In this document: in pieces, positions 28,781-41,899 of the stretch
Layout of the letters: the number at the start of each line of letters is the position of its first letter
Position numbering within the stretch: position 1 is the first letter of the stretch
Assembly (NCBI RefSeq): GCF_050908995.1
Contig: NC_135130.1
Coordinates: forward strand, 3,775,001-3,839,000
Direction of reading: 5' to 3'
Length of the DNA stretch: 64,000 bases
Source: Andrena cerasifolii
Taxonomy: Eukaryota > Arthropoda > Insecta > Hymenoptera > Andrenidae
Position numbers and translations under genes: made by a program
The notes under the pieces: model-generated
Databases searched by the model: none
What the model was told of the DNA's origin: nothing
The model's input: the letters and a program-made list of their open reading frames with translations, nothing else

Positions 28781-29202
28781 ATGTAAAAGCACATAAGTAC
28801 ATTTTTTAACTCTTTTTCACAAGATTTAAAATTTGCTTGTAACTTATATTTTAATATCTCAATCTGATACTATAGCCTAAATAATTAAATTCACATTAAT
28901 TATTTATACAGAATTATACACAATGTCATAATATTTTTCTATTTTATTACTCTTGGGGGGGGGGGCGCCCCTATCGCCTGCTTTTGGATTCGCCCATGGT
29001 CATTGGCCTGCAAATCGGGGGTTATTGCTAAAGAGGGATGTCTGTCTGCAGAGATAGCAGTAAAACAGTTTTCAATTCGTTTAATCTTTCTACATGCTAT
29101 CGAACAAAACGATTGCTGTAGCGAGTATAGTGACCACGAATACATACTTATTGTTAGTACTCGTGCATAGTAACATTATAAGTGTGCTTCCAAATTATAC
29201 AT

Positions 29203-29510
29203 ATACTTCTCGTTTAATACGCGCAGAAAAATGCAATATATATAAGAAAAATAGTTTATAATGTTTAAAGCCCGATACTAAAACTGTTTATATATAAGAA
29301 AAATAGTTTATAATGTTTAAAGCCTGTAATAGTTTATAATATTAAAACTGTTTATATATAAGAAAAATAGTTTATAATGTTTAAAGCCTGTAATAGTTTA
29401 TAATATTAAAACTGTTTATATATAAACAGTTTTAGTATCGGGCTTTAAACATTATAAACTATTTTTCTTATATATATTGCATTTTTCTGCGCGTATTAAA
29501 CGAGAAGTAT
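29203..29510. repeat. Perfect 94-bp-arm palindrome with tandem core
   Basis: 29203-29296 and 29417-29510 are exact reverse complements as far as I can check. The 120-bp centre contains two further copies of tataagaaaaatagtttata with gtttaaagcctg. A weaker additional inverted copy follows at 29550-29600. Confidence 0.88.
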
Positions 29511-30066
29511 ATATATATATATATATATATATGCATTAAATTCGAGATAAAAGTTTTAGTATCGCGCTTTAAACATTATAAATTATTTTTCTTAAATTTC
29601 ACAATCATTCGAGATGCTTAATATTTTGGATACAAGTTACGCTTCTCAAGTTTAAATCTTTCGTAAGAGTTATCTTGTTAATAATTATTACCTTTGAGTC
29701 ATTAGATTCTCTGAATAAAACATGAATGAGGCAGTCCCTCTACGGGCCTCAAAACGCTGCAACCTGCTCCTAGTAAGACCTGGTAATTGTTGAGAACAGA
29801 GCCGATGCGATCGTTGCGATTGTCAAATATCCTAAGTAATAAACGAATTTCTTTAACTTGTAACACTTCGATACAATGTAAAAATAAATATTTGAATAAA
29901 TCCTTCCTTCCCTTCCTTCTACTATATATATAAAATAAAGATATGTGGAATTTTCAAGATACGTGAAATAATGGAGTTCAATAACGACGTTCGCCAAAGT
30001 CGGAGGACGGATCGGACGGATGAACTATTAAAATGCCATGGTATACCTATCTTAATGTATTATTTC

Positions 30067-31330
30067 CATCGATTACTGGAGTATGTGGGAGGTCTTTCAT
30101 CAAGATTCTACTGCAATACACTAACAATAAGTATCTGAAAGACTTTTTTGAAAACACTCTACACGAGTCCGATCACATTTTCCCAATATTGAAAGACATA
30201 TAGGTATACATAGAAAGAGCAGGGTGCATGGCTGCAGCTGCGAAAAGTACTTATTTTGCAATGGACATTGCGATATAGAATTATTTTCAATTTCCATGAG
30301 AAACAGTTGAGGTCGACAGCAACCTCTACTAATGTGACAAAATTGACGAGAGCTGTAAGCTGGCAGTTCAACTTTAACCACGGCAGCGATCGGATCAGTG
30401 AATGTTCCTGCATATTATTTCGTGATTTCCCAATTCACGCATGAATTTCATCGATTACTGGAATATGTGGGAGGTCGTTCATCAAGATTCTACTGCAATA
30501 CACTAACAATAAGTATCTGGAAGACTTTTTTGGAAACATTACTTGAGTCCGATCACATCTCCCCAATATTGAAAGACATACAGGTAAGTACACATAAAAA
30601 AAGCAGGGTGCATGGCTGCAGCTGCGAAAGGTATAAGTGTGGAATCAGCATTGCTACATAAAATTATTTCTGGCCTTGACGAATTTCTAGTTAGCTGGGA
30701 GTCGGTCGAGCACCACAACACCGCCAACAACCCCTACCAAAGTCACAACATTGCCAACCGGCGTAACCTTTCAGTTCGACTTTACTCGCGACGGTGATCG
30801 GATCAGTGAACGTGCCTACATATTATTTCGTGATTTCTCGATTCGTGCATCAATTTCATCGATTACTGGACTATGTATGAGGCCGTTTAACAAGATTCTG
30901 CTGCATTACACTCAATACCAAGATGCCTTTATGGAAACATTTTACGCGAGTCCGAACACTACTTCCCACTGCTGAGAGATGTTTAAAAACATGAACTGCT
31001 TTTGTAATCGTGTGCAATGCGATTGTAGAATCAGTGCTTATTTCGCGATAAAGTATTCGATAGTGCACAGTGGCCCTGCGTATTAGTAATGTGAACGCGA
31101 ACGTAAAGTCAGTGTTTTAACGCATCTAGAATTAATTCAGAGCACCAGTGCTCCTATTGCTTTTTCATCGCGAAAGTAATGTGACATATTTGGAAGCGTG
31201 ACACATTCTATTCGGTACTGACCCTGCAACTGCTGGACATTCGTCTGCAGATCGAATAGCTACTGCTGAAAGGGGATGCCTGTCTGCATGGATAGAAGTG
31301 AGACTATTTTCAACGAACGGTGAGTAATAC
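30067..31330. repeat. Tandemly repeated segments of the 1.4-kb dispersed family
   Basis: The motif catcgattactggagtatg with caagattctactgcaatac occurs at about 30067, 30448 and 30857 (380-410 bp period), each followed by gagtccgatcacat-type sequence. The last copy runs on into the segment shared with 1580-1900. ORFs of 60-87 codons are not recognisable. Confidence 0.75.
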
Positions 31331-31662
31331 TTTTTCATTCTTTGAATTTTTCTGTATTCTATCGAACAAAATGATTGCTGTAGCGAGTATAGTGACCACG
31401 AATACATACTTATTGTTAGTATTCGTGAATAGTAACATTTAATGCGTGTGTTTCCAAATGTTTAATACACGTAGAAAAATACAAAAATAAATTTTAAATT
31501 CGCGATAGGATTTTTAATATCCCGTTTCAAACATTCTAAACTTCTTTTCTTTAATTTCACAATCATTCGGGATGCTTAATGTATTGAATACGAGTAACAT
31601 TTCTGTAGTTGAACTCTTTCGTGTGAGTTCTTTCAAATCTTTTCTCTTAACAGTAATTAGTC

Positions 31663-31945
31663 ACTATATATATATATATACAATATTATATAGATAATCT
31701 ATAGGTATATAAATTATTTATATACCTATATATATTTATGTCACACTATATAGATAATCTATATGAACATAAATTATTTATATACCTATATATATATATA
31801 TATATATTGAACCATTTAAATCATATATATATATATATACAAATTATTTATATATATATGCAAATTATTTTTATATATATATACAAATTATTTATATATA
31901 TATATACAAATTATTTTTATATATATATATATCATATATATACCA
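31663..31945. repeat. AT microsatellite with caaattattta units
   Basis: (TA)n runs separated by repeated caaattatttatatata modules. The small plus-strand ORF (isoleucine and tyrosine repeats) is an artefact. Confidence 0.9.
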
Positions 31946-32159
31946 TTTAATTAAGACCAGCCTATACAATTACGATTCATTTAAATGAACTAAAATTGCA
32001 CTCTAATGCTCGCTACTTTTGCTTGCCCTTTGCATGTGCTAAATATAAAGACGCATTAGGGGCAATATTACGAGAAATCAAAAATGCCACTTTTACCACC
32101 TGATGTCTCGACCTCGCATGGTCCCTTTATACAATAATAGTATAATAATAAATGACTGC

Positions 32160-32600
32160 TGCCAAAGTGTGAAGTAAAGTGTTCATAAAGTGTTTAATAA
32201 AGAATTCACTAAGAGATTCGGTTGCTGGTTTCAGGGAAGAATTATATCTGGGTTAGGGTTAACTAACACTGTAGAGTAGAATTAGAAATTATTTTCTGGC
32301 ATTCCATGCCATTAGCGCCCGACGTGGCTGCTTCTTTTTCCTATTACAATTCGGAATTATCATGCGCCCAAACAGGCTGCTGTATTTTTTAATTAAAATT
32401 GAAAAGGATGAGACCTGGCGATGGTATATTACAATTAAAAAGCATTGGCCGCCCAAAGAGACTACTCCTTCCATACATTAAAATTGAAAAACCTTAGACG
32501 CCCAAAGAGGCCACTCCTTTTTTCTATCAGACTTAATCAATATTAATTATTGAGCGCCCAATGTGGCTGCTGGAAATTTTTCTCAAAGTCGGAATTGCGT
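32160..32600 (+). mobile_element. LTR-retrotransposon-like leader with five PBS-like motifs
   Basis: Motifs of the type GCGCCCAAYGTGGCTGCT occur at about 32315, 32364, 32450, 32498 and 32554. They resemble the tggcgcccaacgtgg primer-binding sites of some retroelements. Upstream DNA has AATAAAG and a possible LTR end. No gag or pol frame follows. Confidence 0.45.
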
Positions 32601-32609
32601 GGTGCCTTG

Positions 32610-33534
32610 CAATTTAAAGGAAATTTTTTCGAACTTGTTTAAATACAAATTGTCTGTTTCAGTTATAGTGTTTGTGATTCACCGCGAAAGTAGAGTCATG
32701 CACGAGTCCAACTGCTGCTGCAGCGTTGAGAGCTAAGGTGAGGCTGAGTTGAGAGGTGCTCGTCTGAGAGTTACTGGTCAGAGCGGTGCTGGTCTCAGGG
32801 TTGCTGCTCAGTGGGTTACGAGTTTGCAGAGATGCAGTACCGATGATGACAGCAAACAATGAGTCATTTTATAATTCTTTGAATGGGGATGCACGTGGTA
32901 CAGCTACTTAGCTCTTTCGATTCTGGCCGTTCCAACACAAATGCACGACATGCAGAGGCCCTTTTCACATGGTCGGTATTCGTTTGGGGAACTCTTATGC
33001 AATATTTCGCGAATATGGTCTAGGGCGTCTAGGCAGTAGCCTTATGGCGTGGCTCTTTTCTAAACCATATACACGAAATATCATAGAAATGTTCCCGAAA
33101 CTAATGCCAATTATGTAAAATGCGCCACAAAACGTTGTGCATGTGTGTTCGAAAGAGCAGCATCGATTGAGCTCACCATACAAGGTACTCGTAGATAGTG
33201 ACATGCATGTGTCTGTCTCAAAATAAAAAATAAATAAATAAATACAATTGTTGCTCGCGATTTTTACAATTTTATATCGATTAATAATAATTCGTAAAAT
33301 AATCGGATCGATCGAGTCAGGTAGAGTCACCGCGAAATTTTTTGAAATGGTTCTCAATGAAACTAGTCTTCCTAGCAATCTTGCATTCTAGCAAGATCTT
33401 TTATGGTCGCCGGTAATGCGATCGTAGAGTCCACGCTTTTTTTCGCGTTCATATATTTTCAAGAGCGCCGTGGCTCTTCTGTAGTGTTGTATTACCGCGA
33501 ATTTAGAGTAAAATTTTTGCGGATCTATGATTTA
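32610..33534. other. No feature recognised
   Basis: AT-rich, small ORFs only. A CAG/CTG-rich patch near 32700-32830 gives a short serine/threonine-rich reading on the minus strand that I do not recognise. Confidence 0.4.
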
Positions 33535-34566
33535 CGCAGAGCACGAAAGCTTCTGTTGCTTTTTCATCGCGGAAGTAGAGTCTTTTCGATTAGCTTGAAT
33601 TTTCAGCTCAGCCCTGTCCTTGGTATTCTAGGCTCTAGAAGGACCTAACTTGTGGGCCCTAGAGAGGACCTAGCTCGTGGACCCTAGAGAGGACCTAGCT
33701 CGTGGACCCTAGAGAGGGCCCAGAACAGGGGCCCTAGAGAGGGCCTTCAGCATAGGCCCTAGAGAGGGTCCTAGTCATGGGCCCTAGAGAGGGCCTTCAG
33801 CATAGGCCCTAGAGAGGGTCCTAGTCATGGGCCCTAGAGAGGGCCTAGCTCGTGGGCCCTAGAGAGGGTCCTAGTCATGGGCCCTAGAGAGGGCCTAGAA
33901 TTATGCTAGCTTGGTAACTAGCTAAGATGTACTTGCATGCATGCCGTAGACTGTAGAATACGAGTACCTTGTATAAGTGGATCCTAATCTTTGTGCGTGC
34001 ATTTTGGAAGGAAAAGCATCATACCTAATGCACGTAATACATTTGGTAGGATAAGCTTCCTACATAATGCACACAAAAAGCCCTTACCCAACGAAAACAC
34101 GTTCAGAAACTAAAGAATGTGAAATAGATGAAATGTGCGCGTTTAATAAACAAGAGCGCTAAAAGTTGCTGCTCTTTTTTAGAAGTAGAGTCAACCCTAT
34201 CTTACCCTATCTTAATGTTGTTGTTTATATAAATTGCTATGTTTAATAAATTTGTTTTGGGTTAAATAAACCCGTGTAGGACAGCAAGGTTAAAAGGCGT
34301 ATGTGCTCTTGTTTTGTTGCGATCCTATAAAACGCTGTTTAAATTGTTACTCTAACAGAATCATTTGTAAAGCATGGGTTTCGAATGATCTAGTTTTACC
34401 CGTGGTGAATTCTAATTCCTACCACGCGTAGCGTTACAATCTGTTTCGAGACTTCACCGGTAACGTAGCACGCGACACGAAAATGGTAAGGCGGCTCGCG
34501 AGCCCCCCGAGCGTGTAACACAAAATTACATTGCGTGATAGGTCTATCCTATACCTGATCTGTGAT
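33535..34566 (-). mobile_element. Right member of the 1-kb inverted repeat pair
   Basis: Reverse complement of 2549-3590: minisatellite at 33640-33895, then the tgcgtgcattttggaagg segment, the paired TTTAATAAA stretches, and the cctatcacgc / gtataggatagacc end. The copies differ in minisatellite unit number and order. Confidence 0.8.
33640..33895. repeat. 25-bp GGGCCC minisatellite, inverse orientation
   Basis: Same unit as at 3189-3480 read on the other strand, about ten copies, including paired CTTCAGCATAGG variants not seen in the left array. Confidence 0.9.
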
Positions 34567-36660
34567 TATAGATGTCACCACATATACGTGTCGTGTAACA
34601 GTACAAAAATATTGATTTCAATTAGCTATAATACAGTAATGTTTTAAATATTTGATACAGAAATTTGTTTCAATAATTTTGGCATAATAATGAAGTTTTT
34701 GAATGACTTTCTGATTATGTACTAACAGAAGATAACTACATCAACGGAGGGTAATGTAGATTTTTCTATTGCCATTAACTATAACAGAGTGTTCGCATAA
34801 ATTATCTTCTTCAGACTGTGTTCAGCTTCCTACTAGATGGCAGTATTTTACCCATTCTCCAATCGTTTACTTACGCATATAAGGCGGACTCATGGACTCT
34901 TTTCAGAGCCTAGCCCCTAGGGCCCATATGTCTCCCAAATCATCTTGCAATCTACTATTCTAATTATATGTAAGTTCGAATATCTTGAAGTCCCTATGAA
35001 TATTCATATCAAAATCCCCTTGCAATATCTCTGAACATTACAACCTCAAAAATTACATCTCAAAATAATAATTGCACCCGACTCGTATAAATCTAAGAAT
35101 GATCCTCCTATCAACATCTTCCGGCGCCATTTATACCAAAAATTGATGCGATCACAACAAACATATCAAAATACTTCTATCTGGTGAATATATTATTTTT
35201 TTCATCTGCAATTTCATCTTTTTCTGTATCTCCAAATCACGAACAAAGCATTTGCCATGCGAAGTGCAGAGAAATTAATTGCCCATCGAGAATTTATCCC
35301 GTTGGAACCGGCTGGAGAAGACGATTGTTTGAGCATTTTCGAAAAACGTCCTCGGCTGGTGCGTATACGTGTAATTTCGCACGGCGTGGCTCAAGGCTCG
35401 TGGCACATTAGCAAGTTGGTAGCCGTCCAGGCACGTTCTTCTGAATGAGTCCTGGCTCCTTTCCAGCAAGCGAGCCTATCCTTTTACGGGATATCACGGC
35501 GGCAGGCTGCTGAAAGTTGTCGAAGCGTCCAAGTAAGACCGCTCTCGGCGCTCCTTGTCCGGGGATTATCGGCTGCAATTGCGGCAAGTGCATCGAATTC
35601 GCGAACAATTGTCCCCCGAAATTGCGAAGATGGCTAATGCCGTTTAAACGAGTCAACCAGAGCTTATTCCCACGGCTTTCAAGCGTGTCCTTTGCGCACT
35701 AGTTGCTGTCCAGTTCCTTGATTAGGAGTCTACTTTGTTGAACTTGATTGAGAATGGCTTGGAAACTTTACTCGGGCCGTACATTTGCGTTTGATGTTGT
35801 TTCATCCGGAGAGGGAGAAATATTTTTGGTATTTATGTCAATAGAAGGTAAAGAAATTTCATTCGAAGAATGGGTATGTTGTTTGTGGGTAGCGGTGCAA
35901 TATGGTGGTCAATAGAAAGTGTGAAAGGTGAATCGCGATGGGAGTGGTTTAGTTTGATGAGAAGGAATAATGCATGGTCCTTTATGTTGTATAAGGCGTA
36001 GGGATTCTTTAGAACAGAGTAGGGATATCAATCTCAAAGTGATTTACAGATATGTATTGTATACCTATGTATAATAGTAGCAGTTTCAAACTTTCCTTTG
36101 ACCACTGTTATTTATTTTAATTCATTATCGCCCATCGACTTCCCATCATGTAGTTACTTGAACTAAAAAGTAAAAAACATTCACCGGCCTACAAAGTGAA
36201 AAAGAGTTCTAGATCAGTTGTACCTGTTAGCACTATAAAGGGTGACTGAAAAGCCTAAAGAACTTTTTCACAGATCTAATAGATTCAGAATTTCTCGACG
36301 CCAATTATTCCTACATGTACCATACATGATTCAGCATGTGTTTAAGACATCTCTTCAGTGCCGTGTATTTAAGAAATAATCGCATGACTAGAGTTCTTTA
36401 GGCAATATAAGAAATTTCTTGAAACGTCGTCGTGTAGAATGTATGAGAGATACGTGTAAACCAAAGTAAAAGAATAAATCTAACCTAACCTAAGTAATCT
36501 TTCTTAAACACATTAAACGTGTTTACGTCTTGTTTTACTTGCCTACAGATGTGGGAACATGGTTTAGCCTCTCCCTAGGATGTAGATTCTAAAATCAGAT
36601 GCGAAGTTTAGCTCCCACCAATTATTTATCAGAACCACGTCTCAATCACAGTACTAAATG
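34567..36660. other. No gene recognised
   Basis: Mixed AT-rich DNA. 35250-35700 is less AT-rich and open in several frames, none resembling a known family. Confidence 0.5.
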
Positions 36661-39540
36661 TATTCCCATCGAACATGTCAGAATGTCTTCGAAACAGTCA
36701 CCTCCGCTTCATCGTTGAATTACGTCGATTATCAGGCGTCTTGGGGGTTGTCCGTCGCAGACCTAGTAGCTGTAACCGCAGAAATTGCATCGTATTCGTG
36801 AAACAGCTGCGCCCGGAACATTTGCCTTCGACCGACTATAAAGTCGACGCGGAGTAATTTTCCTGGAGGGGTGGATCGTCGCTATGTATCGGTGGCTCGA
36901 GGGACCACCCTTTCGCCAGGGCGTCCTCGAGATCATGAGGGAAAGCTCCCGGGCCCTCGACTACGACGTAGGCCGCGTTTTTCACGCGCACTTCCTGGCT
37001 TCTTGGCCTCCATCCAGGAGCCAGCCCACCCTTTTACGATTGGGTGTCAGCGCGTCTGGATGGTTAAATCGTGCCACTCGGTCCGGAAGAGTCCACCTTA
37101 TCTGCGGCTCTCGCCTGGAAGCGGAGGACGCGGCGGTAAAGGAGGCAACGAGAAATTACGCGCTTGCGGGAGCTTTGAGGAATACTGAAAAGGCTGAATC
37201 GTAGGTTCTTATGACGTAGATAGGGATTCGGACACGGTGGGATGACTGTGGGACCTTTTCATAGCTTCTCATCAAAGAGGTGTGTGCTCGGAAATTGTTC
37301 CTGTCACCTGCCACAGGTTCCATCTGTGGGAAGGATAAGTTTCTTGAATGGGACCAGAAGCTTTGATTTCCGTCCTGGCACTTTCCTTCGGGTAAATTTA
37401 ATGAAAATGAAAGTGACACCTCTCACAGAGGGCATCTCGAAAACTAAGGATCTCAGACGATGCGAAGCTCGAGTGAAGATTCCTGAGACCTGAAAAGAAG
37501 GAGGCCTGGAAGATCCCGAACGAAAGGGACCTCATGGAAAAAGGGATTACAGGGAAAGAGATCTGGGATGAAGGAAGCAGGAGAAGGAGCGTGAAGCCTA
37601 GGAATGACAAATACATTGGGAGCCGAAGAAACGGACAGCGATGGAGGGGGGGGGGGTGGAACGTCGTGAGACAAAGAAGGACTCGCGATACAGAAATGAA
37701 GAGAGAGGGAGTGGTCTTGGACCGTGCAAGAGACCTCAAGAGCGAGGGACTGCAACAAAGGGGATCCAGTTGAGGAGCAGAGGCAGATGACGGAAAGGGG
37801 TGGCAAGGGGGCAGCAGGAAAGCAATGGAACCGGGTAGTGAGAGAAGTCGAACGCCAGACGGAGACGAAAGCGCAAGGTTGCGAACGAGGGTGGGAAGGG
37901 GGCGGGTTGGGGAGGTGGTGTAAACGTACACCAGGCCTATTGTACGACGTACGCGTGGCAATAGCGTCTAACCGCGTGTACGTAGGCTGCTTTATTGTCA
38001 AGTGCATTCCGCTTACGACTTTGGGGCGACAAAGGGGCGACAAAAGGGCGACGAGGCGAATACGAGACATAGCGCGACTGCCAAAAAGCTGACGACACGC
38101 CGATACGTGTACACGTACTGCGTAAACGCGAAGGTTTTGTCAGTTTTCGTTCGCATTCGTTGAAGCAGCGCCTGGACTGGGGTGGGAAAGACTCACGTCG
38201 CAGAAATGTGGACGAATTTTACTGCTATCGAGTGGCAAAATAAGGGCAAGGAAACGGTTGCATTTCATTTTGGTAGCAGTATTCGAGGTGCCAATGTGTC
38301 GTTCGGTGTGACACATATCGCAAGTTGCACTTTAGCAGTTGCGATTTCCGCAGACGCGATGCTGCAGGAATTTGGGGAAACGCCTGTGGGAATGTGGCGC
38401 TGGATGGAGGCGTGCGGCGACGTCGATTTGGAAGAATTTCGTTAAGGTAATACGTCGATCGACTATCAACCCCGTTCCCCAAAGATGCGCGGCTGTGCCC
38501 TCCGGATTTTACCAAAGCATCAAACCCAGCACGGCGCAATCTTTTTCGGACACGTTGATGTTGCACCTTCGCCTTTCATACAAAGTGATTTTTTGCAATA
38601 TTCCTGCGGGAGGACCACTTTTTATCTTCAGGCCACGATAGACTTCTCGTTACGCGAGGAGTGAAAAATATGGAATTCCTGTCTGCAAGGTTGCCTTTTG
38701 AGAATTCGTGTGGCACTGGTGTATCCAACTCCGAGGTTACTCCGGATTTATCAATTCTTCACAATGCTATAAATTTCCACAAATTTCCTCCCACCACGTG
38801 GCACAAATCAGATTCGATAATTGATTGGGCCTTCAACATCGTCTATGTCGGCGCAAGTGTCAACCGGACATAACTTCTGCACCACGCCCAATGCGTTGGC
38901 GTGGGTGCTACTCGCAGACACCCAAGACACACCAGGCAATCTCATATTCCCATCGCGCCGTCTCGTTACGGGGAACGTCTTCTTGCGGCGCCGTGATAAA
39001 GGCGCCGCTAACTCATTGTCCATGCCCGGGACAATGGATTCACGGAGTGCCGCGGCCTGATTCCAGAACGAGGAGGAGCCTCGTGTCACGACGTAAAATC
39101 GTGGATCCCCCTGCCCCTCCTCCGCCGGGACGCGCCGTCGGGATCCTTTCGATCGCGTCCCATCTCCAAGTCGTTGGTTTTCCATCGGTGGAAACGACGA
39201 TTTTTATTGGGAGACGTTTACGTCCGTCTTTGCGGGACTATGGTCTCTTATAGGGCGCGCTGGTCTGTCGGATTGGGGATAGATTTAGTGGATCAAGCCT
39301 TTGCTGACGATACCGTGTCGTGGACAGGTCTGCTGAGTCCCTCTGAAGGCCCTCGTTCTGGTCGGGAAGTGGAGTTTTTTGATGTTAGAGGTGGATGTGT
39401 GTTGGTATGGTGGGTTTCAGGAATTGTGTCTTTTTGCGGGACGGGGAGGATTATTGTTTTGTGGTTAACGGGGTTGGATATAGATTTAGATCTAGATAGT
39501 TTTCTGCATCGTTGGTTATTCTAGTAGAAGATGGTAAACG
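36661..39540. other. CpG-rich, gene-less region
   Basis: High CpG and purine/pyrimidine asymmetry keeps several frames open (up to 205 codons on the minus strand at 37453-38070), but the translations are serine/proline/leucine-rich low complexity and overlap each other. It could be regulatory DNA or an untranslated first exon. No promoter could be fixed. Confidence 0.4.
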
Positions 39541-40069
39541 CGAGCATCTATGTTTCTATTGTAGGCGAAAAAGAGAGCTTCGGGCGATGGGTTTCCAAAT
39601 ACAAGATCTGCGAGTCCTCTGCGTACTGGCCAGCCGCGTTACCAATTCCCCCAACGCCGATTCTCCGATGTTACTCTTTTCCGAACTCTACAAATACTGT
39701 AACCAATGGGGCGACATCTATGTGCTAATCGCACCATAGGCCGTTCCCAAACGGCAAATGCTTACACTATTTTTCCGTGGTTATCTTTTTACTAAGAGGT
39801 TGATCAAGTTGACAGTCAGCTAGTATGGTTTTGGGACACCAGAATGTTAAGGTTCTGGGTACCCCAGGATGGACAGGTATTTTGGGTCTACGAGTCCCTG
39901 TAATCTGTGGGGAACAAATCGTGATCGTGAAAGCAGTGAGTGGTAAAGGCAGTAGTACAGTTGAGTGTTAGGAGTATGGGGCCCACGCACGCATTTTGTA
40001 CAGCTTTTAAAAAATAAGAAATTAATATGTTTTCTTGGGACGAATTTGGCAGCTTGTATCAAGCTATTG

Positions 40070-40330
40070 CCTTAAGGCGGAATCACATATGCGGCATCGA
40101 ATGTTCGTCATTCGGTGAGCAACATGTGTGAATCTAGCGACGTAAGCAAATGTTCGCTATGCGCCGATTATCAAATGTATGCGCGAGCTTCCTAATCACG
40201 AGTCGAAACGCTCGTCATTTGCCGAATAAGCGCATAGCGTGGAGATATACGCGAATACTTTGGCGTACGGTTTGGCGAATACCGAATATTCGGCATTCGC
40301 CGAATGCCGAATGTGTGGTCCTGCTTTTAC
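40070..40330. mobile_element. Probable MITE with cattcggc repeats
   Basis: aggcggaatcacatatgcgg at the left pairs imperfectly with ccgaatgccgaatgtgtggt at the right. Internal copies of cgaatatt/cattcgg are present. No clear target duplication. Confidence 0.5.
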
Positions 40331-40799
40331 GCAATGCTGTCTGTTTGAAGTACCTCATTATGATCCTTCCACCCACGATACTACGGCTCCTCATAACTAA
40401 GTGGGAACCGTCATAACTCTACCATTTCCGTATCCTCTACAAGTAGTTTCATCGAAAGATCGAGTTCAGAACTACAGGGTCTCAAACCCCACTGCTAAAT
40501 AGACATGTGTCCCATTCGGGGGCCCAGTCCGAGACCACCTGTCCCCCGCATCAGCAAGAATGCAACCTACTTCGCCCAAAGGGGCCTTACGTAAGCCTCT
40601 CCACTTTTCTCTACTCCTTTATCTTTCCCTTCTCTATCTAATCCAGATCTACCCCTTGCTAAGACCTCCCTCCCACAAACAGCAAGAATGCAACCCACTT
40701 CGCCCAACCAGGCCCCACGGAAGCCACTCCACTTGTCTCTACACATTTACTACTTTTTTCCTTCTCCATGTTCCTGGAAACTCTTACCGCGAGCGCGGG

Positions 40800-41502
40800 T
40801 CCCACAATCTCTCGCCTACGGTCCCAGCAGGCAACGCGCGGCCGCGCGCGCGCGCGCGTATCTCCGCCGTGGGCCCCTCGAGCGTGGACGCGTCGCGCAG
40901 GCTTTCCATGGTCGGGCGACACTTGACGGGCAGCGAAAACGGCGGCGAAAGGTGGATGAGAGGAGGAGATTCCGCGGGACGTCTGTGTTTGTCCATGGAA
41001 ATCGGCAAAGGAGGTCAGCGTATGCAAATAACAGGGTCGCGAGGGTTGCCAGAGCCAGGAGGGTCCCGTAGGTCAACGGACAGGAAGGTATAAGGTTGCC
41101 GGTCTCTCTCTCCGTCTCTCCTCGACTTGTCTGTCCCGCTCTGCCCCCTTTCACCCTCCCCCTCGCCGATCCTCGCCGTTGTCTCTCGCCCTCTTGGCCC
41201 GCGCAACGAGCTCTCTCGCGCGCGGGCGACCGTTACGGCACCATATATTTCTAGAGGCAGCGGTGCGGCGGCAGCGTAGTCACGTCCACAGATATAAAGG
41301 TGGTTCTAGTGCGCCTCGCGTGTGCCTGTGCTCTCGCCTACGCTCGTGGAAATATTCGATTTTTACGATACGAGAGGCGAGCGTAGCCAGGGCCAGAGAG
41401 AGCATACGTCCCTTGTACCCAGCCACCGTTTTTACGTCCTGCTCCCTTCCTGATTCCGCTCGAATCGCTCTTTTCCTTTTTCTACGGTTCTGCTGCTGCC
41501 GC

Positions 41503-41533
<31 letters not shown>

Positions 41534-41700
41534 ACTCGCCCCTCGTCTCCCGGTGCCTCCTTCGTTTCCACGACTTGATCGAGGAATTAAGTTACGAGGA
41601 TGGGAAGCTAGAAAAATGGCGATACCGGAGCGCGCGATGCCTGCTCCGTCAGCTTTCCAGCGTGTGTGTATGCGTCGGTGTCGCGTTCCCCACGTGAGAA
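40800..41700. promoter_or_regulatory. CpG island, possible promoter or 5' UTR
   Basis: Alternating CG run at about 40839-40858, dense CpG, and a pyrimidine-rich, Inr-like zone, followed by a triplet repeat. No TATA box or coding exon could be tied to it, so promoter function is only inferred from composition. Confidence 0.3.
41490..41534. repeat. CTG trinucleotide repeat
   Basis: About 14 triplets, mostly CTG with a short CCG interruption. No recognisable coding frame: it would read poly-Cys, poly-Leu or poly-Ala. Confidence 0.92.
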
Positions 41701-41899
41701 ACCGAGTTACCCTAGCTCAGTGTTTGCCCCTGTCCTCGTGAAAATCGTCTTGTTTTGCATTTCCAGCCGGAGCTGTGCCATCACCCCCGCCTTAAACCTC
41801 CCTACGCCCACCTCTTTGTCACTGTTTCTGAAGGGACGAGGAATTAGACGGTAAAAAAGAGGGCAGAGGCACTTAGCAGATGGCGCGAATGGGAGCTTT

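Noticed and set aside
37398..38070. Overlapping 187- and 205-codon minus-strand ORFs
   Set aside because: Low-complexity Ser/Pro/Leu/His readings from a purine/pyrimidine-biased region; two overlapping frames are open at once and no family is recognised.
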